Below, piece by piece: positions 36,872-44,224 of a DNA stretch of 64,000 nt (positions within the stretch are counted from its first letter, which is position 1; each line of letters begins with the position of its first letter). The notes under the pieces are model-generated. The model saw nothing but the letters and a program-made list of their open reading frames with translations, did no database searches and had not been told where the DNA came from. This DNA is from Achromobacter sp. Marseille-Q4962 (GTDB taxonomy: Bacteria; Pseudomonadota; Gammaproteobacteria; Burkholderiales; Burkholderiaceae_B): NCBI RefSeq assembly GCF_943737005.1, contig NZ_CALSFU010000021.1, positions 18,809 through 82,808 of the forward strand, in the 5' to 3' direction. A program made the translations under genes and the position numbers.

Positions 36872-38101
36872 TCAGTTGAGCACCCGGCCCTTGGTTTCCG
36901 GCAGCAGCAGCGCGGTCACGATCACGATGGCATAGGCCCCCGTGGCGAATGCGCCGATGGCCCAGGCCAGGCCGTGGGTCTGGCTCAGGAAACCGACCAG
37001 GCTCGGAAACAGCGCGCCGATGCCGCGCCCGAAGTTGTAGGCGAAGCCCTGGCCGTTGGCGCGCACCTCGGTGGGAAACAGCTCCGTCAGGTAGGCGCCG
37101 ATGCCGCTGAAGATGCCCGAGGCGGCAAAACCCAGCGGGAAGCCCAGGATCAGCATCTGATCGTCGCTCAGGGGCACCAGCGTGTAGATGTAGACCGACA
37201 GGGCCGACAGCACCGAGAAAATCAGCAGATTGGCGCGCCGGCCCAGCTTGTCGGCCATGTAGGCGCCCGCGATGTAGCCGCAGAACGAGCCGAGGATGAT
37301 CACCATCAGATAACCGCCGGTGCCCAGCACCGACAGATGCCGCTCGGTCTTCAGGAAGGTCGGCAGCCAGGTCGTGATGGCGTAATAGCCGCCCTGCACG
37401 CCCGTGCACAGCACGGCCGACACCAGCGTGGTCTTGATGAGTTCGGGCGAGAAGATCTTCCAGAACGACGGCTTTTCGGCGGACGCGTCCACCTTGGCGC
37501 GCGAACGCTGGAACACCTCGGGCTCCGGCACGTGCTTGCGGATGTAGAGCACCAGGAACGCGGGCGCCACGCCGATCCAGAAGAGCGAGCGCCAGGCCCA
37601 CTCGGGCGGCAGCACCGAAAACGCCACCGTGTACAGAATGGCGGCCACGCCCCAGCCCACGGCCCAGCCGCTCTGCACCGTGCCCACCGCCTTGCCGCGG
37701 TGCTGCGCGCGCACGATCTCGCCCATCAGCACCGAGCCCACGGCCCATTCGCCGCCGAAGCCCAGCCCCTGCAGCGCCCTCAGCAGGAAAAGCTGCTCGA
37801 AATTCTGCGAGAAGCCGATGGCCACCGTGCAGATCGAGAACCACAGGATCGTGATCTGCAGCACGCGCACGCGCCCGTAGCGGTCGGCCAGGATGCCGGC
37901 CAGCCAGCCGCCCACGGCCGAGAACAGCAGCGTCACCGTGCCCAGCATGCCGGCCTGGCCTTTCTCGATGCCCCACAGGTTGATGAGCGTGGAAATCACG
38001 AAGGTGAACACCATGAAATCCAGCGCATCGATGGCCCAGCCGCCGAAAGCGCCGATGAAAGTGCGGCGCTCGGTAGGATTCAGTTCTCTATACCACTGCA
38101 T
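36872..38101 (-). CDS. MFS transporter (aromatic-acid/sialate-type symporter family)
   Basis: This 409-aa protein has twelve predicted membrane helices. The MFS signature between TM2 and TM3 is LAGILADRYGRVRVL, and LQGLGFGGEWAVGSVLMGEI is typical of the metabolite:H+ symporter and NanT-like groups. The start MQWYRELNPTERRTF is common in this family. It follows the amidohydrolase gene by 66 bp on the same strand, so it probably imports that enzyme's substrate. Confidence 0.9.
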   Translation of the reverse strand: MQWYRELNPTERRTFIGAFGGWAIDALDFMVFTFVISTLINLWGIEKGQAGMLGTVTLLFSAVGGWLAGILADRYGRVRVLQITILWFSICTVAIGFSQNFEQLFLLRALQGLGFGGEWAVGSVLMGEIVRAQHRGKAVGTVQSGWAVGWGVAAILYTVAFSVLPPEWAWRSLFWIGVAPAFLVLYIRKHVPEPEVFQRSRAKVDASAEKPSFWKIFSPELIKTTLVSAVLCTGVQGGYYAITTWLPTFLKTERHLSVLGTGGYLMVIILGSFCGYIAGAYMADKLGRRANLLIFSVLSALSVYIYTLVPLSDDQMLILGFPLGFAASGIFSGIGAYLTELFPTEVRANGQGFAYNFGRGIGALFPSLVGFLSQTHGLAWAIGAFATGAYAIVIVTALLLPETKGRVLN

Positions 38102-38167
38102 GATCTGTCTCTTGAGTCGTTGTATGAAGACGGGCCCGCCAGGGCCCGCCAGAAAAGTCGCGACGCG

Positions 38168-39073
38168 TCATGCCGCCGGAAAGCCGTAGAGCCGCTGGGG
38201 GTTCTCCACCAGGATGCGGCGCCGCAGTTCGGCCTCGGGCGCCCATTGCGCGAGCTGGTTGCGCAGTCGGCCCGTATTCACCATGGGCGAGATGTGCACG
38301 TGCGGCCAGTCGCTGCCCCACACCATGCGGTCCGGCGCCGTCTCGATCAGCGCGCGCGCCCAGGGCGTCACGTCGGCATAGGCGTCGAACTGCGTGCCGA
38401 TGCGGTACGCGCCCGAAAGCTTCACCCACCAGCCATGGTCGGCCACCATGTGCCGCAGCGCCTGGAAGCCCGGGCTCTGCAAGCCCTCGGCCACCGGCAT
38501 GTGGCCCATGTGGTCCACCACGCCCGGCACCGGCAGCTTGCGCATGCGCGGCAGCAATTCCGGCAACTGGCGCGCGTCCATCAGGAACTGCATGTGCCAG
38601 CCCAGGTCCTTGATGCGGCTCGCCAGCGTCTCCATCGCGCCGAAGCCGATGCCGCCGCCGAACAGCACGTTGATGCGCAGCCCGCGCACGCCCGCCGCGT
38701 GCATGTCTTCCAGCTCGCGGTCCGTCACGTCGGGCCCCACCACGCCGATGCCCCGCAATTGATCCGGGTGGCGGCGCAGCACCTCCAGCATGTAGCGGTT
38801 GTCGGTGCCGTAGACGCTGATCTGCACCAGCACCCCGCGCGACATGCCCTGCGTCCCGAGCATGTCCAGGTACATGGACTCCGTGGCCGGATGCGGCGTA
38901 TAGGTGCGCTCCGGCACCATGGGATAGGCCGCCGCATCGTCGGCCACCACGTGAGCGTGCGTATCGCAGGCGCCCGGCGGAATCTCGAACGCGGCGGGCT
39001 CCTGTTGCGACAGCGGCAGCGGCGCCAGGCAATAGGGCACGTCCGCGTCCGGGCGCGGTCGGATGTCAGTCAT
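38168..39073 (-). CDS. Amidohydrolase family 2 (2-pyrone-4,6-dicarboxylate lactonase-like) hydrolase
   Basis: This 301-aa TIM-barrel hydrolase has the CDTHAHV motif at the first strand, VDHMGHMP in the middle and WGSDWPH near the C-terminus. These mark the amidohydrolase_2 family. Relatives open lactone rings of aromatic-degradation intermediates such as 2-pyrone-4,6-dicarboxylate or hydrolyse sugar lactones; the substrate here is unknown. The gene lies between a GntR regulator (32 bp upstream) and the MFS carrier. Confidence 0.85.
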   Translation of the reverse strand: MTDIRPRPDADVPYCLAPLPLSQQEPAAFEIPPGACDTHAHVVADDAAAYPMVPERTYTPHPATESMYLDMLGTQGMSRGVLVQISVYGTDNRYMLEVLRRHPDQLRGIGVVGPDVTDRELEDMHAAGVRGLRINVLFGGGIGFGAMETLASRIKDLGWHMQFLMDARQLPELLPRMRKLPVPGVVDHMGHMPVAEGLQSPGFQALRHMVADHGWWVKLSGAYRIGTQFDAYADVTPWARALIETAPDRMVWGSDWPHVHISPMVNTGRLRNQLAQWAPEAELRRRILVENPQRLYGFPAA

Positions 39074-39105
39074 GATTTGTCTCCATGGAAATTACCTGCG
39101 ACGGC

Positions 39106-39879
39106 TCAGTCTTTGCGCCTGCGCGCGCGCGGCGCGCCGTCGGAAGAGAAAGAAGGGGCGGCGGGCGTCGCGGCCGCCGGGGCGCCGTGCCGCAGGCCGA
39201 GGCGGTCCATGGCGCGCAGCAGGTGCGACACTGCCGCCGCGCGCGCCATCACCGCGTCGCGCGCCTCGATGGCCTCGAAGATCGCCACGTGCTCGCGATG
39301 CACCTGTTCCGGCAGGCCGGGCTCGCGCTGCGTGTTCTCGCGCGCGGTGCGCACCGTCTGGTAGAGCTGGGTATTGAGGTATTGCAGCAGCCGCAGGTGA
39401 TATTTATTGCCGCAGGCCGCCGCGATGCGCGCATGGAACTCGATGTCGGCCGCGCTGCTGCCCGCGTCGCGCAGCCCGCTTTCCAGGCGCGCCAGGATCG
39501 CCGCCAGCGCGTCCACGTCGGCCTGGCTGCGGCGCTCCGCCGCCAGCGCGGCCACCGCGCTTTCCAGATCGAGCCGCAGCTCGTAGATCGCGGCCAGCTC
39601 GGCCGCGTCCAGTTCCTGTCGCCGGGGCAGCTGGAACCCCGTCTCCGGCGTCGTGGCCCGCACGATGCAGCCCACCCCTTGCCGGCTTTCGATATACCCG
39701 TGCGCCCGCAGATGCTCGGTGACCTCGCGGATCACCATCGTGCTCACCCCATATGTCGCCGCCAGCTGCTTGCCCGTCGGCAGGCGCTCGCCCAGCGCAT
39801 ACTCGCCGCGCGCGATCCGGCCCAGCAGATCATCCAGGACCTGCCCGGTCAAAGTGCGGGGCCGCTTCAGCTTGAGCAT
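39106..39879 (-). CDS. GntR/FadR-family transcriptional regulator
   Basis: This 257-aa regulator has a winged HTH (about 10-75: GRIARGEYALGERLPTGKQL then GVSTMVIREVTEHLRAHGYI) and an FCD ligand domain. The metal- or ligand-binding histidines appear in DIEFHARIAAACGN and AVSHLLRAM. It ends in a basic tail (APRARRRKD). It is first in an apparent operon with the amidohydrolase and MFS genes and is likely their regulator. Confidence 0.9.
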   Translation of the reverse strand: MLKLKRPRTLTGQVLDDLLGRIARGEYALGERLPTGKQLAATYGVSTMVIREVTEHLRAHGYIESRQGVGCIVRATTPETGFQLPRRQELDAAELAAIYELRLDLESAVAALAAERRSQADVDALAAILARLESGLRDAGSSAADIEFHARIAAACGNKYHLRLLQYLNTQLYQTVRTARENTQREPGLPEQVHREHVAIFEAIEARDAVMARAAAVSHLLRAMDRLGLRHGAPAAATPAAPSFSSDGAPRARRRKD

Positions 39880-40122
39880 AATGGGGCGGCATCTTACGTC
39901 TTCTTATTTTCATAAAACAGCGGGAAAACCCTTATCATCTCCGCGGACGCTCGCCTCCCCGGCCGATCTCCCCCGCGCGCCCGCTCCTGCGGAATACCGC
40001 CGCGACACGCCGGCGAATCGTCCACGCTCCGGACGCAGCCGGCGCAAATTCCGCCGCGGCCCTTTCCGGCAGGCATGGCTCGCGCTTAGACTGCCCGGCA
40101 TCGACATCGCCCGGAATCGCTC

Positions 40123-40920
40123 GTGGAACACCGCCTGCACAAACCCATCGGCGTCTTCGACGCCGGCATCGGCAGCTATGCCATCGTCCAGGAAATCCAG
40201 CGCGCCCATCCCGCGCAAGACCTGCTCTACCTCGCCGACCGCGCCAGCTTTCCCTACGGAAGCAAAACCAAAGACGAGCTCGCGGCCGCGGTGCTGGCCG
40301 CCATCGAAGCGCTGGCCGCGCGCGGCGCCGCCGCCGTCGTGCTGGCCTCCAACGCGCCTTCGGTGGTGGTGCTGGACACGCTGCAAGACCGGCTGCCCTT
40401 GCCCGTGGTGGGCGTCTACCCGCCCGTGCGGGAGGCGCTGCGCGCCTCCCGCAGCGGCCACGTCGCCGTGCTCGGCGTACAGTCGCTCGTGTCCAGCGCG
40501 GAAATCCAGGCTTACATCCGGCGCGAAGCCGCGGGCGCCCGCGTCGAAACCGCCAACGCCTCGCCGCTGGTGGAACACGTCGAAAACGGCGACTTCCTCG
40601 CCCGCCCCGCGCCCACCCAGGCCGCCGTGGACCGCTACATGGCGGACCTGCGGCGGCGCTGGCCAGACGTGGACGCCTGCACCCTGTCGTCCACCCACCT
40701 GCCCTGGCTGCGGCCATACTTCGAACGGGCCGCGCCCGGCATGCATTTCATCGACCCCGCCCAAAGCGTGGTGGAACAACTGCGCCCCCGCTTCTCCCAG
40801 GGCCAAGGCCGCGTCGTCTGCCTGGCCACCGAATCTGCGGCCCATCCGCTCTCGGGATTGCAGGCCATGCTGGATACGCTGGGGGTGCGGTTGAAGCCGG
40901 AGTTGATCTCACTTCAATAA
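40123..40920 (+). CDS. Aspartate/glutamate racemase-family protein lacking both catalytic cysteines
   Basis: This 265-aa protein follows the MurI fold line by line: FDAGIGSYAIVQEI (residues 12-25), YLADRASFPYGSKT, and the two half-site loops. In glutamate racemase each loop contributes a cysteine acid/base (CNTA and CTHYP). Here they read ASNAPS with S76 and SSTHLP with S190, both clear at codon level (tcc, tcg). Racemisation by the two-thiol mechanism is therefore unlikely. It may be a hydrolase, an isomerase using other residues, or a binding protein. The start is a GTG at 40123. The neighbours deal with D-amino acids. Confidence 0.8.
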   Translation: MEHRLHKPIGVFDAGIGSYAIVQEIQRAHPAQDLLYLADRASFPYGSKTKDELAAAVLAAIEALAARGAAAVVLASNAPSVVVLDTLQDRLPLPVVGVYPPVREALRASRSGHVAVLGVQSLVSSAEIQAYIRREAAGARVETANASPLVEHVENGDFLARPAPTQAAVDRYMADLRRRWPDVDACTLSSTHLPWLRPYFERAAPGMHFIDPAQSVVEQLRPRFSQGQGRVVCLATESAAHPLSGLQAMLDTLGVRLKPELISLQ

Positions 40921-41250
40921 ATCTCTGGCCATGAGCATGGCCTCGGGAATGTCTCGACATCGCGTAGACAACCTTTTCGCCGGCCATCGCTCGCATTCGA
41001 GCCACCTTTCGCATTACTCCGGTCAAGGGGTCGCGGCTCTTACTATTCGGGCTCGGCGCCAAGTTCAAGCCCTTGTATAGCCCACCCACCACGCCTTCCG
41101 TCTCGCCCGGAACAAGAAGTAATGTGTCCGGAACACCGACAAAAGCCAATACCTCACCCCTCATCAAATCCTGCGTCCACATCAGGGCACGCTTCTGGGG
41201 CCGGCACGGATACCCGTGCGGAAGGCGTGGAACCTTGATGACAACGGAAA
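40909..41250 (-). pseudogene. Frameshifted and 5'-truncated gene remnant of unknown function
   Basis: On the minus strand a coherent protein-like reading runs through VSVVIKVPRLPHGYP, MWTQDLMRGEVLAFVGVPDT and GEKVVYAMSR. It then continues sensibly only after a +1 shift near 40950, giving RDIPEAMLMARDLLK and a stop at 40909-40911. The unshifted frame runs into antisense of the racemase-like gene. No start codon precedes the conserved-looking part except the internal ATG at 41180-41182. I do not recognise the family. Base composition is lower in G+C than in neighbouring genes. Confidence 0.4.
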
Positions 41251-41361
41251 CCCTGGATGCATTGGGAATCGTCGCCGCACGGTGAGCAGGAAAACGTCAG
41301 CAAACCGGATTTCGCCATGAGCAGAGCGCCCTCTTCCAGTAAGCAATGGCAGCTCACCCCT
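40921..41361. other. Gap between racemase-like gene and CopD-like gene
   Basis: This 441-bp region has no intact gene. It contains the remnant described at 40909-41250. The plus-strand frame at 41073-41285 is not protein-like. I see no RNA gene or terminator. Confidence 0.5.
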
Positions 41362-41802
41362 TCACCACGAGAAATAAAACATCCCCTTCGCCAGCACCAG
41401 AATCGCCGCCATATGGCACAGCACGCTGACGTGCAGCCGCTCGCGCAAGGCGTTGCCCAGGCGGTTGCGATGCGACAGGGTGAGCGCCGTGACGACGTGC
41501 GCCAGCACGCTCACGGCCAGCACGATCTTGAGGGCGAGCAGCGCGGCGAAAGAGGAGCTGGCGGGATGCGCGAGCGCCGCGCGGTACTGCCACGCCAGGT
41601 CCAGCCCGGCGAGGTACAGCGCCAGCACGGCCCAGGGCAGCACGGCGCGCACGCGCGGGCCCAGTTGCCGGCCCAGCGCCTTGCGCACCTCGGCGGGCAG
41701 GCGCTTTTGCACGGGTTCGAGAAACAGCACCTCGAACGCCACCGTGCCCACGAACAAGACGGCGGCAAACAGGTGAATGATGAGCAGCAGCGGATAGGTC
41801 AT
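41362..41802 (-). CDS. CopD-like four-helix integral membrane protein
   Basis: This 146-aa protein has four predicted membrane helices. The first carries a histidine (LLLIIHLFAAVLFVGTVAFE), as in the CopD/YphA-like copper-resistance membrane domain. Further helices are centred near residues 58, 90 and 125. It is a single gene with a short gap to the next. Role in copper or haem handling is only suggested by the fold resemblance. Confidence 0.6.
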   Translation of the reverse strand: MTYPLLLIIHLFAAVLFVGTVAFEVLFLEPVQKRLPAEVRKALGRQLGPRVRAVLPWAVLALYLAGLDLAWQYRAALAHPASSSFAALLALKIVLAVSVLAHVVTALTLSHRNRLGNALRERLHVSVLCHMAAILVLAKGMFYFSW

Positions 41803-42049
41803 GCGGGTGTCTCCTGTGGATGACGGCGGCGGCGCGGCCCGCGGTCGGCCCGCCGGAACTTACGATAGCTTCAAATCATCCGTCCGCCCCTGCCGGGCCC
41901 GGCATGACCTGGATCAATCCCGCGCGCACGAAAGGGGCCGGGCCGCGGGTGCCGGCCTCTGACGTTGCCCTCTGACTCCGGCCCCTGGCGCTGCCGCCCG
42001 GCCCGAAAAGCGGAATAATGGCAGGCACCTTTCCCGCCACGGAGCCGCC

Positions 42050-42361
42050 ATGACCTCCACCGCCGATTCCGGCCGTCCGCTGCCCGACGCGCTGCCGCCG
42101 GGCGTGCATGCTTACGGCCACAGCCCGGTATTCACGCCGGAAACCCTCCCCGACGCCCTGAAAGCGGGCCACACGATCAAGGCCGGCACCTGGGGGCTGC
42201 TTGAAGTCCGGGAGGGCGCCCTGCGCTTCGTGCTGGACGATCCGCCCCACACCGAAGTGGTGCTGACGGCCGGCCAGCAGATCGTCATCGAGCCGGAAGT
42301 GCGGCATCACGTCGCGTTCGAGCAGCCGGGCAGCTTCCAGATCACGTTCTGCAGAGCGTAG
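42050..42361 (+). CDS. DUF1971 cupin-like small protein
   Basis: This 103-aa single-domain protein resembles the DUF1971 family of small beta-barrel proteins found near tellurite-resistance genes (YeaR-like). It reads LPPGVHAYGHSPVFTPETLP, then GTWGLLEVREGALRF and EPEVRHHVAF. The HH pair and surrounding strands fit a cupin-type barrel. No operon partner is visible. Function is not established. Confidence 0.72.
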   Translation: MTSTADSGRPLPDALPPGVHAYGHSPVFTPETLPDALKAGHTIKAGTWGLLEVREGALRFVLDDPPHTEVVLTAGQQIVIEPEVRHHVAFEQPGSFQITFCRA

Positions 42362-42439
42362 GCGCGCCGAAGGGGCTTCTCCCCCCGGCCGGCCGCGCCG
42401 CGAGCGGTCCCCCGCCCGAGGGGAAGGACGCATGCCGGG

Positions 42440-42470
42440 TTGACAAGCCCGGCGCCGCATCGGCAATAAT
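42440..42470 (+). promoter_or_regulatory. Candidate promoter of the ECF sigma gene
   Basis: A perfect -35 hexamer TTGACA (42440-42445) is followed after 19 bp by AATAAT (42465-42470). The spacing is longer than ideal. The -10 overlaps the Fur-box-like sequence. Confidence 0.5.
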
Positions 42471-42483
42471 AACGATTACTATT
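42465..42483 (+). promoter_or_regulatory. Candidate Fur box
   Basis: AATAATAACGATTACTATT agrees with the 19-bp Fur consensus at 12 positions and lies in a distinct A+T-rich patch. It overlaps the -10 of the sigma-factor promoter, so iron-loaded Fur would block transcription. This fits the iron-uptake character of the operon. Confidence 0.7.
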
Positions 42484-42562
42484 TATGAAAATAGTATGCG
42501 TGTGCAATGCCCTGGCGCCCCGGCTTCCGGCCCCCACGGCTTCATCGAAAGGCCCGATCCTG

Positions 42563-43084
42563 ATGAGTACGCCGGAATGCGTCTCCCCCTCTGCCGTCGA
42601 AACGCTGTATAGCGACCATCACTCCTGGCTCAGGCGATGGCTGCACCGCCGCCTGGGCAATGCGGAGCAGGCGGCCGACCTGGCGCACGACACCTTCACC
42701 CGCCTGCTCAGCACCGACCGCATGCCCGCGCGGCTGGACGAGCCGCGCGCTTTTCTCACCACGGTCGCGCAGCGCCTGGTGTCCAACCACTGGCGCCGCG
42801 AAAAGCTCGAGCGCGCCTACCTGGAAGCGCTCAGCCGCATGCCCGAGCCCGCCGCGTGCTCGCCGGAAGCGCGGGCCATCGTGCTGGAAACCCTGATCGA
42901 ACTCGACCGCCTGCTCGACGGCCTGCCCGCCATCGTGCGGCGCGCTTTCCTGATGTCGCAGCTCGACGGCCAGACCCATGCGCAGGTCGCCGAAGCGCTG
43001 GGCCTCTCGATTCCCACCGTCAAGCGCTATCTCGTCAAGGCGCTGCAACGCTGCTATTTTGCGGATCTCTCTTTTACGGGATGA
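42563..43084 (+). CDS. FecI-type ECF sigma factor
   Basis: This extracytoplasmic-function sigma factor directs transcription of an iron-receptor gene after a surface signal. The 173-aa product has sigma region 2 (LRRWLHRRLGNAEQAADLAH, DTFTRLL) and region 4 (SQLDGQTHAQVAEALGLSIP, TVKRYLVKAL). The ATG at 42563 is chosen; a start at 42485 lies within the A+T-rich promoter patch. The stop overlaps the FecR ATG by 4 bp. The promoter carries a Fur-box-like site. Confidence 0.93.
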   Translation: MSTPECVSPSAVETLYSDHHSWLRRWLHRRLGNAEQAADLAHDTFTRLLSTDRMPARLDEPRAFLTTVAQRLVSNHWRREKLERAYLEALSRMPEPAACSPEARAIVLETLIELDRLLDGLPAIVRRAFLMSQLDGQTHAQVAEALGLSIPTVKRYLVKALQRCYFADLSFTG

Positions 43085-44124
43085 TCCCTGCCTTGGCCGC
43101 CTCCTCCTGGTACCGCAGCACCCGCGACGCCGCCGCCGTTTCCCCGGAGGTGGCGGAACGCGCGCTCGAATGGCTGCTGGAGCTGCAGGGCGAGCCCGTG
43201 CCGCCCGAGACCATGCAAGCCTGGCGCCGCTGGCGCGCCGCGCATCCCGACCACGAGCGCGCATGGCGGCGCATCGAGTCGGTGCGCGGCTCGCTGCAGC
43301 CGCTGGCCTCGCCGCTGAGCGCCGCCGCGGCGCAGGCCGCCCTGGCCCCTTCCGGCTCCCGCAACCGCCGCCGCGCCCTGAAGACACTGGCCCTGGCGGC
43401 ATTCGCCGGCAGCGGCGCGTGGGGCGTGCGCGAGCACACGGTTTGGTGGCGCGCATGGACCTCCGACTACCGGACGGCGGTGGGCGAACACCGCAATCTG
43501 CTCCTGCCCGACGGCACGCGGCTCGTGTTGAACACGGGCAGCGCCATCGACCTGCGCTTCAGCGACGCCGAACGCCGCGTCGTGCTGGTGACGGGCGAAA
43601 TCTTCATCGCCACCGCCGCCGACGCCCATGCGCCCGCCCGGCCCTTCCTGGTCGAGACGGCGCAGGGCACGGCGCTCGCGCTGGGCACGCGCTACACGGT
43701 GCGCCAGCGCGAGCGCGATACCGATATCAGCGTGTTCGAGGGCGCGGTGCAGATCCAGCCGCGGCAGCGCGGCGCCGCGGCGCTGATCCTGCAAGCGGGC
43801 CGGCGCACGCGCTACACGGCACAGGCCGTGGCGGCTTCCGAGGCCGCCGATGAAGCCAGCGCCGCCTGGAAGGAAGGCTTCATCGTGGCGCGCGGCATGC
43901 GGCTGGACGATTTCCTGGCCGAACTCGGGCGCTACAGCCGCGACGCCCTCTCGTGCGACCCTGCCGTGGCAGGGTTGCGCGTTTCCGGCTCGTTTCCGGT
44001 ACGCGACGCGCGCGCCGTGCTGGCCGCGCTAAGCGCCACGCTGGATCTGCGCGTGGACGAGCGCGACGCATTCTGGCGCGGGCGGACCCTGCGCCTGGCG
44101 CCGGCGGCGCGCGCCCCGGGCTGA
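43081..44124 (+). CDS. FecR-type anti-sigma/sigma regulator
   Basis: This cytoplasmic-membrane protein transmits the receptor signal to the FecI-type sigma factor. The 347-aa product has an N-terminal DUF4880 region (ERALEWLLELQGEPVPPETM), then a basic patch and membrane helix (RRRALKTLALAAFAGSG). The FecR domain (GEHRNLLLPDGTRLVLNTGS) and a C-terminal STN-like part follow. The start is fixed by overlap with the sigma gene. The receptor gene follows after 100 bp. Confidence 0.93.
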   Translation: MIPALAASSWYRSTRDAAAVSPEVAERALEWLLELQGEPVPPETMQAWRRWRAAHPDHERAWRRIESVRGSLQPLASPLSAAAAQAALAPSGSRNRRRALKTLALAAFAGSGAWGVREHTVWWRAWTSDYRTAVGEHRNLLLPDGTRLVLNTGSAIDLRFSDAERRVVLVTGEIFIATAADAHAPARPFLVETAQGTALALGTRYTVRQRERDTDISVFEGAVQIQPRQRGAAALILQAGRRTRYTAQAVAASEAADEASAAWKEGFIVARGMRLDDFLAELGRYSRDALSCDPAVAGLRVSGSFPVRDARAVLAALSATLDLRVDERDAFWRGRTLRLAPAARAPG

Positions 44125-44224
44125 GAGGCAGTTACAAAAAAGCGGGCGCCAGGCTGATCCGTTTTCTTGTCTCGGGTGTCAGGGGGAATGAAAACCTCCG
44201 TTCATTCCCTTGAAAGGCCCGTTC

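Noticed and set aside
41073..41285. Plus-strand 70-codon open frame
   Set aside because: The opposite strand has the more protein-like reading, and this frame has no ribosome site.
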